Shown here one piece after another: positions 35,542 through 43,439 of a DNA stretch of 64,000 nt (the first letter of the stretch is position 1; every line of letters starts with the position of its first letter). The DNA comes from WHSW01 sp963742205 (GTDB lineage: Bacteria; Actinomycetota; Thermoleophilia; Solirubrobacterales; 70-9). The stretch covers positions 62,001 to 126,000 of the forward strand of contig CAVUKZ010000010.1 of assembly GCA_963742205.1 (NCBI GenBank). The letters are read 5' to 3'. The position numbers were made by a program, and so were the translations under genes. The notes beneath the pieces were generated by a model that was given only the letters and a program-made list of their open reading frames with translations, was not told the origin of the DNA and made no database searches.

Positions 35542-36312
35542 CTAGCTCGGCTCGAAGATCGCCTCGAGCGCCGAGTGGTCGGAGAGACCGTCCTCGCGCC
35601 AGCCGTGGTGGTAGTCGCACCATTGCGGGCGCAGGCTGGCCGAGGCGAGGATGTGGTCCAGGCGCAGCCCGGCCTTGCGTCGGGCGCGGGTGTGCAGGAC
35701 CCAGCTCGCGTCCTGGCGCTCGAAGCCGTGGAGGGCGCGGAAGACGTCGCGGAGGTCCCATTCCTCGAGCCCCGGAAGGATCGCGCGCTCGCCCCGGTCC
35801 CACCGCTCGAGCATCTCCGGATGATCCTCGGCGAACGTGATCACCTCGCCGTCCATCGTCTCGCCCCGCGGCAGGTTCAGATCGCCGCACAGCACCCGAT
35901 GGCGGTCGCTCGGGCGGGCGAGCCGCTCATGGAGGGCCTCGCAGGTCTCGATCTTGATCACCCCGCGGTTGCGGGCCGACGGGATGTGCGCGTTGTGCAG
36001 CTCCAGCGGGCCTCGCTCGGCGTCGACGACGGTCGAGATCACCCGCTCGGGGAACGGCGCTCCGACGGCTGGCAACTCGAACAGGGGCCAGCGCGACACG
36101 GTGAGGTTGAACAGCCGCCGCTCGTTGCGAAAGCGGCTCGAGTCGAGGGAGTGCTCGAGCCCCGCCGCGGCCAGCGCGGAGACGAAGTGGCCGACGGTGG
36201 AGGGGCGGATCTCCTGCAGGCAGACGAGGTCGGGCTCCTGGCGCACCAGGGCCTCAGCCTGGCGCCGGAGGTCCCGGGTGCGGCCCGCGACGTTCCAGGT
36301 GATCAGCTTCAT
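35542..36312 (-). CDS. Endonuclease/exonuclease/phosphatase family protein
   Basis: This 256-residue protein has the EEP fold. It starts KLITWNVAGRT, then DLVCLQEIRPS with the metal-binding Glu, then HRVLCGDLNLPRG and the closing SDHSALEAIF. The family includes exodeoxyribonucleases and phosphodiesterases; sequence alone does not choose between nucleic acid and lipid-type substrates. ATG at 36312. It is convergent with sufD. Confidence 0.85.
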   Translation of the reverse strand: MKLITWNVAGRTRDLRRQAEALVRQEPDLVCLQEIRPSTVGHFVSALAAAGLEHSLDSSRFRNERRLFNLTVSRWPLFELPAVGAPFPERVISTVVDAERGPLELHNAHIPSARNRGVIKIETCEALHERLARPSDRHRVLCGDLNLPRGETMDGEVITFAEDHPEMLERWDRGERAILPGLEEWDLRDVFRALHGFERQDASWVLHTRARRKAGLRLDHILASASLRPQWCDYHHGWREDGLSDHSALEAIFEPS

Positions 36313-36342
36313 CGGCCCGCCAGTGTGGCGAGACCTACGGCG

Positions 36343-36972
36343 TCAGTTGAGCTGCGCTCGGACGCCGGCGAGGCGGACGTCGATCCGGGCGCGCAGCGGA
36401 CCGGCGAGCGGCAGAAGCGTGGCCAGCTCGAGCGCGTGGATCGAGCGGTCGAGCTCGCCGCGCTCCAGGTATGCCGTCGCGAGGGCCTTGAGCATGATCG
36501 CCCCGATCACGTGCGGGCACAGCCACCTGATTCGGCTCGGCGGCCGGCGCACGCGACCGGCGGGGTCGAAGACGATCGTGGGCGCGCTCGATGGGTCGGC
36601 GAGCATCACCTGGCGCTCCGAGCCGACGGCGAGCAGCGACCAGCCAAGCCGCCGAGCGACGGCGCCGTAGGTGATCGCGAGCGCGACCGGGTGACCGCAA
36701 CCGCGGGTGAGCACGCGATCGAGCAGCAGCGCGTCGGGCTCGACGCGCGATTGGCACGACAAGCCGCGGCGGATGGCAAGTTCTTCTACCAACGCCACCG
36801 CGCGCTCGCCCGCAGGCAGCTTTCCGATCGGTCCGAGGCCGGCCGCGAAGCGGTCGAGGCGCTCGTGGGCCGCGGCCGGGTCGACCTGCTCGAACTCGGC
36901 GGCAATCGCCAAGGCGACGTCCTCGGGTTGGGCTCCCGGGAGCCGCAGCACGTGGTCGAACGGGCGCGCCAT
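36343..36972 (-). CDS. SirB1-like transglutaminase-related protein
   Basis: This 209-residue protein begins at ATG 36972, which overlaps the EfeB stop as TGATG. It has SRVEPDALLLDRVLTRGCGHPVALAITYGAVARRLG, the SirB1/Transglut_core2 region with its Cys, then ERQVMLADPSSAPTIVFDPAGR, and a helical C-terminus that recalls a TPR pair. Function unknown in this family. Translation is coupled to efeB. Confidence 0.7.
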   Translation of the reverse strand: MARPFDHVLRLPGAQPEDVALAIAAEFEQVDPAAAHERLDRFAAGLGPIGKLPAGERAVALVEELAIRRGLSCQSRVEPDALLLDRVLTRGCGHPVALAITYGAVARRLGWSLLAVGSERQVMLADPSSAPTIVFDPAGRVRRPPSRIRWLCPHVIGAIMLKALATAYLERGELDRSIHALELATLLPLAGPLRARIDVRLAGVRAQLN

Positions 36973-38210
36973 CAGCCGAGCAGACCCTCCCCCACGTACT
37001 CGCCGCCCTCCGCACCGGGCGGGACGGCGAACACGGCGCTCGAGGTGTGCACGATGTACTCGTTGAGCAGATCGCCGGAGAGGCTGCGCTGAATGGTCTC
37101 GAACTGACCCGGGTCGCGGGCGAAGCAGATGAAGAACAGGCCCGCGTCGAGCTGCCCCGTGACCTCGTCGAAGCCGTCGGTGAACGAGTAGCCGCGGCGG
37201 AGGATGCTGATCCCCAGCTGCTCCTGCGAGCCGAGCCGGATGTGAGCGTCGCCGTCGATCGCCGGGCCGTCCGGGCCGCGCGCCTGAAGGTCGGGCGGGT
37301 CGAACTCGTCGCTCGCCCCGAGCGGAGCGCCCGAGTACTTCGCGCGGCCGATCGTCCGCTCCTGCTCGGCGAGCGCGGTGCGATCCCAGCTCTCGATCAC
37401 CATCCGGATCCGCCTGGTCACGGCGTAGGTGCCGCCGCGCAGCCATGCCGGGGCCTCGTCCCCGGTCCAGACGAACTCATCGAGCTTCTCGGCGTCCTCC
37501 GCTCGGATGTTGTTGGTGCCGTCCTTGAGCCCCATCAGGTTGCGGGGCGTGTCCTGCTCGCGGGTCGTGGTCGACGTCCGCCCGAAGCCGAGCTGCGACC
37601 AGCGCATCACGACCGTGCCGCGCCCAATCCGGGCCAGGTTGCGGACCGCGTGGAACGCGACCTGCGGGTCGTCGGAGCACGCCTGGACGCAGAGGTCGCC
37701 CCCCGAGATCGCCGGGTCGATCGCCTCGGCCGGCAGCGGCGGCAGCTGGCGCAGCGGCTGCGGGCGTTCGGCGGCGAGGCCGAAGCGGTCGACGCCGCCA
37801 CGCTCGAACAGGCCGGGGCCGAAGCCGAAGGTGATCGTCAGCCGACTCGGCAGGTGCCCCATCGCCTCGCCGGTGTCGTCCGGCGGCAGCAGCGGCTCCG
37901 TGTTGCGGGGTCCGGCGGGCTCACCGGCCGTCATCCGCTGGGCCACCACCGTCCACTCGCGCAGCAGGTCAACGACCTCGGCGCGCGTGGTGGCGGTCAG
38001 GTCGAACGCCGCGAAGTGCAGTCGGTCCTGGGCCGCGGTGACGATCCCGGCCTGACGTGGGCCGTAGAACGGGACCGTCCCGGTTCCATCGCCGGTCGAG
38101 GCCTCCGCGGTCTCGTGGCCAAGGGCGAAGCCGCCGGCGCCAAGCCCCAGCCCGGCGCTGGCGATGCCGGCGTTTCGGAACAGCCGCCGGCGGGTTACCG
38201 GGTCGGTCAA
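36972..38210 (-). CDS. efeB: EfeB/DyP-type haem peroxidase, Tat-exported
   Basis: This 412-residue protein starts at TTG 38210, overlapping the EfeO stop (TTGA). The N-terminus has a twin-arginine signal (TRRRLFRNAGIASAGLG). The catalytic GxxDG is in LMGLKDGTNNI. The proximal haem His is in GDAHIRLGS. In EfeUOB systems this protein oxidises ferrous iron or acts on haem outside the membrane. It is transcribed with efeO behind iron-type boxes; no EfeU permease lies in the window. Confidence 0.9.
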   Translation of the reverse strand: MTDPVTRRRLFRNAGIASAGLGLGAGGFALGHETAEASTGDGTGTVPFYGPRQAGIVTAAQDRLHFAAFDLTATTRAEVVDLLREWTVVAQRMTAGEPAGPRNTEPLLPPDDTGEAMGHLPSRLTITFGFGPGLFERGGVDRFGLAAERPQPLRQLPPLPAEAIDPAISGGDLCVQACSDDPQVAFHAVRNLARIGRGTVVMRWSQLGFGRTSTTTREQDTPRNLMGLKDGTNNIRAEDAEKLDEFVWTGDEAPAWLRGGTYAVTRRIRMVIESWDRTALAEQERTIGRAKYSGAPLGASDEFDPPDLQARGPDGPAIDGDAHIRLGSQEQLGISILRRGYSFTDGFDEVTGQLDAGLFFICFARDPGQFETIQRSLSGDLLNEYIVHTSSAVFAVPPGAEGGEYVGEGLLG

Positions 38211-39088
38211 CCGACCTCCGACGGGACCCTCGAGAGCGACTCGGCGAGCGCGTCCACCTGCTGCGAGAGCTCCTGGGTCTGCTTGGGGCTCAGCGTGTCG
38301 TAGAGGACGAAGCCGTCGCCGTTTCGGTACGCGTCGAGCGACGCGTACATGTCGTGGAAGTGCTGCTCGATCTCGGCGACGAGCTCCGGGTTCGCCTGCT
38401 TCAGCGCCGGCTTGAGTGCCTCAAACCCGGTCTCGGCGCCCTCGACGTTGGCCTCGAAGTCCCAGAGGTCGGTGTGCGAGTACCGCTCCTCCTCGCCCGT
38501 GATCTTCGACGAGGAGACCTCGGCCATCAGGTCGACGGAGCCCTGAGCGATGTCCAGCGGGTCGAAGTCGGCCTTGATCGCAATGTCGTTGAGGTTGGCG
38601 ACGTCGTTGCGAAGCTCCTTGATCGTCACGTCGAGCCCGTCAGTGGTGTCGTCGACCCACAGCGCCTTCTCGAGCCGGTGATAGCCACCCCACTCGTTCG
38701 CGGGGATGTCGCCCTCGCGGCCGTCGATATCCGGATCGAGGTCGCCGAACGCGCCCGCGACCGGCTCGATCCGCTCGAAGTGGACCCGGGCCGCCGGGTA
38801 CGCGGCCTTCGCGGCCTCGATGTCACCGGCCTCAACCGGCTTGAGGAAGTCCTCGGTCGCGACGACGAACGCGCCGGTCTCCTTCTCGACGTACTTGTCG
38901 TAGGTGGTCATCGCCCGGTCGAGCAGCGCCGGGTCGATGGTGCTCGCGGTGCTCTCCGCCGCGGTCGCCTCGGCCGCGGTGGTCGTCTCGTCGTCCGATC
39001 CACAACCTCCGGCGACGATCGCCAGGGCTACGAGCGCGCCCGCAAACGGCAGCGCGCGGGTCGGGATGGGCTGGTTCAAGTTCGTCAC
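38207..39088 (-). CDS. efeO: EfeO-type iron-uptake lipoprotein (M75/imelysin domain)
   Basis: This 293-residue protein has a lipobox (LVALAIVAGGC, Cys about 29) and an imelysin-like domain. This contains the HxxE metal motif in WGGYHRLEKALW, FERIEPVAGAFGDLDPDID before it, and YSHTDLWDFEANVEGAE after it. It lacks an N-terminal cupredoxin domain, as in EfeM-type proteins. It would bind periplasmic-side ferrous/ferric iron and work with EfeB. Two DtxR/IdeR-like boxes lie 36-63 bases upstream. Confidence 0.9.
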   Translation of the reverse strand: MTNLNQPIPTRALPFAGALVALAIVAGGCGSDDETTTAAEATAAESTASTIDPALLDRAMTTYDKYVEKETGAFVVATEDFLKPVEAGDIEAAKAAYPAARVHFERIEPVAGAFGDLDPDIDGREGDIPANEWGGYHRLEKALWVDDTTDGLDVTIKELRNDVANLNDIAIKADFDPLDIAQGSVDLMAEVSSSKITGEEERYSHTDLWDFEANVEGAETGFEALKPALKQANPELVAEIEQHFHDMYASLDAYRNGDGFVLYDTLSPKQTQELSQQVDALAESLSRVPSEVG

Positions 39089-39123
39089 TCCTGATCGATT
39101 TTGAGTCAGCCGGCCATCCCGAC

Positions 39124-39151
39124 TTAGGTGTACCTAATTAGGCTACCCTAA
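39124..39151 (-). promoter_or_regulatory. Two adjacent DtxR/IdeR-like iron boxes upstream of efeO
   Basis: TTAGGTGTACCTAA (39124-39137) and TTAGGCTACCCTAA (39138-39151) lie end to end. Each is an imperfect palindrome of the TTAGGnnnnCCTAA kind seen in actinobacterial iron-repressor sites. They lie in the efeO-STAS divergent gap, 36 bases before the efeO ATG. Iron-dependent repression of efeO-efeB is the likely meaning. Confidence 0.72.
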
Positions 39152-39244
39152 CGCCGCGTCTGGGGGTCGCCGCCATCCGGCGGCCCCCGGCGCGAAAGTC
39201 GCAGGGGTTAGCCGGCCGGGTAGCCTGGGTATGCCTTTCACGTC

Positions 39245-39607
39245 ATGGACGACGAAGCACCGGATCGCCTTGAGTTTTTGGCCAGCGTGGCGCCCGCGCC
39301 CGACGCGGGCAGCGTCGTGACGATCATCGGCGAGCTCGACGTCCAGGCGGCGGCCAAGGTTGGCGACGTCTTCGACGAGGCGATCGACCACCCCGGCCCC
39401 GTGGAGCTCGACATGCGCGGCGTCAGCTTCGTCGACTCGACCGGGATCGCGGCCCTGGTCCGCGCCGCCCGGCGGCTGCACGAGGAGGGGCGCACGCTGG
39501 CGATCAAGGGTGCGCGCCAGCGCGTGCGCGGGATCCTCGAGCTCTCGGGCCTGGTCTCGGAGGGCTGGGTCGAGCTCGAGGCCGAGCCCGAGTCCCGGCA
39601 GGCCTAG
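39245..39607 (+). CDS. STAS-domain anti-sigma factor antagonist
   Basis: This 120-residue protein has the STAS pattern (SVVTIIGELDVQAAAKVGDVF, VELDMRGVSFVDSTGIAALVRAARRL). The phosphorylatable Ser is Ser65 in VDSTG. Such proteins switch a sigma factor by partner exchange with an anti-sigma kinase. No kinase or sigma gene is adjacent. ATG at 39245; divergent from efeO. Confidence 0.88.
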   Translation: MDDEAPDRLEFLASVAPAPDAGSVVTIIGELDVQAAAKVGDVFDEAIDHPGPVELDMRGVSFVDSTGIAALVRAARRLHEEGRTLAIKGARQRVRGILELSGLVSEGWVELEAEPESRQA

Positions 39608-39611
39608 GCGC

Positions 39612-39767
39612 CTACGGGTCCTCGGCCGGAGGGCCCGCGTCGTCGGCGCCCTCGGCACCGCGGCGCTCGCGGCGCATCGAGTTGACGATCGAGACCACGA
39701 CGACGATCACCGGGACGGCGTACAGGATCCACAGCGCCCAGTGGCCGGCGTGAGCGATCGGCAGCAT
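39612..39767 (-). CDS. Small membrane protein of 51 residues
   Basis: An ORF from ATG 39767 to TAG 39612-39614 encodes MLPIAHAGHWALWILYAVP followed by VIVVVVSIVNSMRRERRG and an acidic tail. There is one hydrophobic segment (about residues 10-29) with a positive stop-transfer end, then Glu/Asp/Pro. Short proteins with an AHAGHW-type N-terminus occur in actinobacteria. It lies between the STAS and zur genes. The coherent hydrophobic-then-basic layout argues that it is coded. Confidence 0.5.
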   Translation of the reverse strand: MLPIAHAGHWALWILYAVPVIVVVVSIVNSMRRERRGAEGADDAGPPAEDP

Positions 39768-39802
39768 CGCCGCTGATTATCGCGGGCCGGAGCGGTCGGC
39801 TC

Positions 39803-40249
39803 TCAGGATCCGGCGCATGCGCCGCATTCGCCGCGGATCAGGACGTCGTGCGCCTGGACGCGGTGGCCGAGCCGACCGGCGAGCCCGTCGATCGCGCGCT
39901 CCAACGCGGGGTCCTCGAACGGGGTCAGGGCGCCGCAGCGCTCGCACACCGCGTGGTGGTGATGCTCGCCGCCGGGCACGACCGCCTCATACAGCGCCCC
40001 GCCGCCGACGTCGACGCGCTGCATCAGGCCCTCGGCCGAGAGCAGGTCCAGCGTCCGGTAGACGCTCGCCACCCCCACCGGCTGGCCGATGGCCCGGAGC
40101 CGCTCGGCGATCTCCTGGGCGCCCAGACAGCAGCGCTCGCCGGCGAGCAGTGAGATCACCGCCCGGCGAGCGGCGCCGGCCCGCCGACCGTGGCTCGTCA
40201 CGGCCTCGAGCGCGAGCTCCGACCAGCTTCCCTCGGCTACCTCGTGCAT
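39803..40249 (-). CDS. zur: Fur-family zinc uptake regulator (Zur-like)
   Basis: This 148-residue protein has the Fur winged helix (RRAVISLLAGERCCLGAQEIAERLRA, VGVASVYRTLDLLSAEGLMQRV) and the metal region EHHHHAVCERCGALTPFED, ending GECGACAGS (two CxxC pairs). It starts at ATG 40249, 22 bases from the palindrome at 40271-40289. Divergence from a ZIP transporter makes Zur more likely than Fur or PerR. Confidence 0.85.
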   Translation of the reverse strand: MHEVAEGSWSELALEAVTSHGRRAGAARRAVISLLAGERCCLGAQEIAERLRAIGQPVGVASVYRTLDLLSAEGLMQRVDVGGGALYEAVVPGGEHHHHAVCERCGALTPFEDPALERAIDGLAGRLGHRVQAHDVLIRGECGACAGS

Positions 40250-40270
40250 CCGGCCGAGGGTACCACTGAT

Positions 40271-40289
40271 GAGAATGATTATCATTCTC
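40271..40289. promoter_or_regulatory. Fur/Zur-type operator between zur and the ZIP gene
   Basis: GAGAATGAT-T-ATCATTCTC is a perfect 9-1-9 palindrome matching the Fur/Zur box pattern. It sits between the divergent zur and ZIP transporter genes, 22 bases from the zur start and six bases from ATG 40296. It should give zinc-dependent control of both genes. Confidence 0.85.
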
Positions 40290-40295
40290 GCCTCG

Positions 40296-41018
40296 ATGGA
40301 GTGGATCGCGATCCCATTCGCGCTGGTCACGGTCGTCGCGACGTTCGCCGGCGGCGCGCTGGCCCTGCGCCTCGCGCACTCGCTGCCGACCCTGATGGCG
40401 CTCACGGGCGGGATCGTGGTCGCGGTCGCGTTCTTCGACGTGCTGCCCGAGAGCATCGAGGCGGTCGACGACCCGCAGCGCGTCACCCTGTTGGTCGGGA
40501 TCGGCTTCATCGGCTTCTTCATCGCCGAGCGCATGCTCGTTCTCCACCACCGCGACGACGCCGAGCACGCTCGCGCCCACGCCCAGGTCGGCGTCCTCGG
40601 CGCGCTGGGACTCTCGATCCACAGCTTCATCGACGGGCTCGGGATCGGGCTCGCGTTCGGGCTCGACACCGCCACCGGGGTGCTCGTCTTCATCGCGGTG
40701 GTCAGCCACGACTTCGCCGACGGGTTGAACACGGTCAGCTTCGTGCTCAGTCAATCCGACGACCGGCGGCGGGCGAAGCGCTGGCTGACGATCGACGCCT
40801 TCGCCCCGCTCTTCGGGGCGATCGTCGGCTCCGCGATCACGATCTCCGCGTTCGCGCTGGGCGAGCTGCTCGCCCTCTACGCCGGTTTCTTCATCTACAT
40901 GGGGGCCACCGACCTGCTCCCGGAGGCCCACGGCGAGCACGCTTCCTGGGCGCGGGTCGCGCTCACCGTCGGCGGCTTCGCGGCGATCTTCGGGATCACC
41001 AGGATCGCGGGCGTGTAG
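40296..41018 (+). CDS. ZIP-family zinc/divalent metal transporter
   Basis: A 240-residue polytopic protein with about seven to eight membrane segments. The metal motifs are HSFIDGLGIGLAFG and VVSHDFADGLNTVSF, the paired ZIP transmembrane signatures. ATG 40296 was chosen because the in-frame ATGs at 40269 and 40275 lie before or within the operator palindrome. A short His/Glu-containing loop (VLHHRDDAEHARAHA) lies between segments 3 and 4. It probably imports zinc under Zur control. Confidence 0.88.
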   Translation: MEWIAIPFALVTVVATFAGGALALRLAHSLPTLMALTGGIVVAVAFFDVLPESIEAVDDPQRVTLLVGIGFIGFFIAERMLVLHHRDDAEHARAHAQVGVLGALGLSIHSFIDGLGIGLAFGLDTATGVLVFIAVVSHDFADGLNTVSFVLSQSDDRRRAKRWLTIDAFAPLFGAIVGSAITISAFALGELLALYAGFFIYMGATDLLPEAHGEHASWARVALTVGGFAAIFGITRIAGV

Positions 41019-41030
41019 CGGGGCGCCCGC

Positions 41031-42440
41031 CTAGCCGTTGGCCTGCGACAGCAGGAACAGGCCGAGCGAGGTGAAGCCCACCATCAGCGCCAGCATCCAG
41101 TACTGGGAGCGAGCGGCGGTGCGCGCGTCGCCGTACACCTTCAGGGCCCGGTCGTGGCCGAGCACGAGCGCGCACACATGCCCGACGACCAGCGCTCCGA
41201 CCTGCACGTACCAGATGGCGTTCGAGCTGATCGCCGTGTAGTTGATGCCGCTCGTCGCGGTGCCGAACAGGTTCGAGCCGTCCCCGAGCGGGTCCGAGAG
41301 CAGGAACGTGAACTGCGCCTGCTCCTGGAAGACCACGAGGCTGAAGTAGTGGGCGACGAGGTAGGCGAGCGCGATCGGGATGAACGCGTGGCCGAAGAGT
41401 CGCCCGAGCCGCCTGGTGGAGAACTGCGTGCGCACCGTGTGCATCCCGTAGATCCCCGCCCAGAAGAGCCCGGCGACGAAGGCGAGCGTGATCGCGAGGA
41501 AGATCGAGTTCGAGATCCGGAAGGAGGCCACCTCCCCGAAGCCGATGTCGCCGAACCAGCCGGCGACGGTGCGCACCGGTGATGCGAGCGTCCCCTCCCC
41601 GGCGCCGTCGAAGGTTGTGACGCCGATCGTCACCAGGACCAGCGCGACGGAGCCGGGGATCTCCGCGACCCACTTGGTCGTGGCCGAGAGCGCGCGGCGG
41701 ACGCCGAGCGTGCGATCGCGGACCTCAACCGCGGCGAGGGTGGAGAACATGCCGAAGTAGACCGAGAACGCCTCCCCGCGAGCGAGCCACTTCTCGGTTC
41801 CGAAGAGGATCATGGCGACGAAGGTGTAGGCGCTGTAGGCGAGCGCCGCGACCGCGGTCGTGTGCGGGGTCAGGCCGACCGTCTGAAAGCCGCCCTGGCC
41901 GTAGACCAGCTCGAGCCAGCCGAAGGCAACGATCCCGGCGACGGCGGGCCAGCGGCCCAGCCGCTCCGGATAGGCGAGCGGCGCCGGCGCCGACTGGCCG
42001 GCGATCAGCTTGAACACGCCGCCGACGAGCCGGGCGATCGCCCGCCACGGGTTGAAGGCGCGGAAGACGTCGCCGAAGAAGACGCTGAGGACGACGAGCC
42101 CGAGCCACGCGGTGACGAAGATGAAGGTGACCGAGAAGTTGCGGTCCGGCGCCTCGGTGCCGTTCAGCCCCGACCAGACCGTGACCCCCAGCAGGAAGAC
42201 GCCGAGCGCCCCGGCGAGCACCTCCGTCACGCGGTTGACGAGCAGCGACGAGATCCATTCGCGGGCGGGGCGCCAGTGAGTCTCCTCGAAGCGCGACGTG
42301 TGCCAGGCGACCGAGAGCCCGAAGAACGAGACGACGAGGACCAGCGAGGCAGCCCAGGCGAACAGCCACGCCGGAATCGGGAGGTCCTGGCGGCCGACCA
42401 GCGCGTGGCCGACCACCAGGACTGAGCCCCAATCGATCAC
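41031..42440 (-). CDS. Polytopic membrane protein, unknown function
   Basis: This 469-residue protein has about eleven to twelve hydrophobic segments. Recurrent histidines sit near membrane edges (VVGHALVG, HYFSLVVFQEQAQFTFLLSD, VVGHVCALVLGHDRA). Relatives are sometimes labelled fenitrothion hydrolase-like, which I would not take as a function. The ATG at 42440 overlaps the stop of the cupredoxin-like gene (ATGA), so the two are co-translated. A role in copper or redox chemistry at the membrane is possible. Confidence 0.65.
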   Translation of the reverse strand: MIDWGSVLVVGHALVGRQDLPIPAWLFAWAASLVLVVSFFGLSVAWHTSRFEETHWRPAREWISSLLVNRVTEVLAGALGVFLLGVTVWSGLNGTEAPDRNFSVTFIFVTAWLGLVVLSVFFGDVFRAFNPWRAIARLVGGVFKLIAGQSAPAPLAYPERLGRWPAVAGIVAFGWLELVYGQGGFQTVGLTPHTTAVAALAYSAYTFVAMILFGTEKWLARGEAFSVYFGMFSTLAAVEVRDRTLGVRRALSATTKWVAEIPGSVALVLVTIGVTTFDGAGEGTLASPVRTVAGWFGDIGFGEVASFRISNSIFLAITLAFVAGLFWAGIYGMHTVRTQFSTRRLGRLFGHAFIPIALAYLVAHYFSLVVFQEQAQFTFLLSDPLGDGSNLFGTATSGINYTAISSNAIWYVQVGALVVGHVCALVLGHDRALKVYGDARTAARSQYWMLALMVGFTSLGLFLLSQANG

Positions 42441-42910
42441 GACGGGTTGACCGTGATCTCCGCGATCTGCGTCGCCCGGCTCTCGAGCTCGACCTCGAAC
42501 ACGCCGGTGATCGTGGCCGGCACGTCGAACTCCACCGAGCCCCCGGCCTTGACGTCCTCACCGACGTCGTAGCCGTGGAAGTGGATCTCGTCGGAGACGT
42601 CGGAATCGACCCGGAAGCGGATGTCGTCACCCTCGGTGAACGTGAGGTCCTGGATCCCACCGACCGGCTGGGCGTCCTTGACCTCGATCGTGGGGATGTC
42701 CGACGCTTCCGAGCTCGACCCACCGGACCCCGAGTTCGAGTTCGACTCGCCGGAGCCGGAGTTCGAGCCGGTCCCCTCGGACGCGGCGGTCGTGGTCGGG
42801 GTCGTGGTGGATGAGTTGTCGTCGTCGTTGCCCTTGAGCACGACGAACAGGATCACGACGACGGCGATTGCCGCCACCCCGATCCCGAGCCTTGCGGCGT
42901 TGGATTGCAT
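42437..42910 (-). CDS. Membrane-anchored cupredoxin-like protein
   Basis: This 157-residue protein starts at ATG 42910 with a strong AAGGAGGG upstream. One N-terminal membrane segment (LGIGVAAIAVVVILFVVLKG) is followed by a Ser/Gly/Asn-rich linker of about 45 residues. A C-terminal beta domain has LTFTEGDDIRFRVDSDVSDEIHFHGYD and ends GVFEVELESRATQIAEITV. The HFHGYD motif resembles one copper ligand of cupredoxins. The usual Cys-His-Met end is absent, so metal binding is uncertain. Confidence 0.68.
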   Translation of the reverse strand: MQSNAARLGIGVAAIAVVVILFVVLKGNDDDNSSTTTPTTTAASEGTGSNSGSGESNSNSGSGGSSSEASDIPTIEVKDAQPVGGIQDLTFTEGDDIRFRVDSDVSDEIHFHGYDVGEDVKAGGSVEFDVPATITGVFEVELESRATQIAEITVNPS

Positions 42911-42977
42911 GGACCCTCCTTGCGGTAACTGCGGTGAACGAAAAACGCGCACCGCAAGCCCGGGGCCCGCGGTGCGA

Positions 42978-43289
42978 CTACGTGGAGCCGAGCACCGCCG
43001 GCGGGGGCCGCTTGGCGAGCGAGCGAGCGATCAGCTCACCGCCGCGCCAGGAGAGTGAGATCGTGGGCGGGCGAACGGCCCGCGGCGCCGAATAGGCAGC
43101 GTGACGCGCGCAGCCCCCGGCGATCAGGCGCTCGAGGCGATCGGCGCCCGGATACCGGCCGGCAAACAGCAGGGCGAAGACCAACAGCGCGGGGAGCGCG
43201 GCGAGGAGCCCGGCCGCCGCGACGAGGACCACGGCCGCCACCATCGCGGCGACGATCGCGAGCCCTGAGCGGTTCCTGAGCGGTCGCAT
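42978..43289 (-). CDS. Small membrane protein, unknown function
   Basis: This 103-residue protein has two closely spaced hydrophobic stretches (AIVAAMVAAVVLVAAAGLLAALPALLVFALLFA, about residues 11-43) and a basic cytoplasmic-type tail. It lies 67 bases upstream of the cupredoxin-like gene and reads the same way. No family recognised. Confidence 0.5.
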   Translation of the reverse strand: MRPLRNRSGLAIVAAMVAAVVLVAAAGLLAALPALLVFALLFAGRYPGADRLERLIAGGCARHAAYSAPRAVRPPTISLSWRGGELIARSLAKRPPPAVLGST

Positions 43290-43439
43290 CGAAGGGCAGA
43301 ATTTAGTCGGCGCGTCCTAAACCCGCGCTAAGTGACCCACGACGGTTGTCATGTGTGACTTTCAGAACGAGTGGGTACCGAGCCGCGAACCGTATTCCGG
43401 GCCAGGGGGCCCGGGGGGAAACCAACGGAGGAACAGCGA

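Noticed and set aside
39160..39190. GC-rich hairpin between efeO and the STAS gene considered as a terminator
   Set aside because: Both flanking genes start here and diverge, so no transcript ends at this point. It may be structural or chance in GC-rich DNA.
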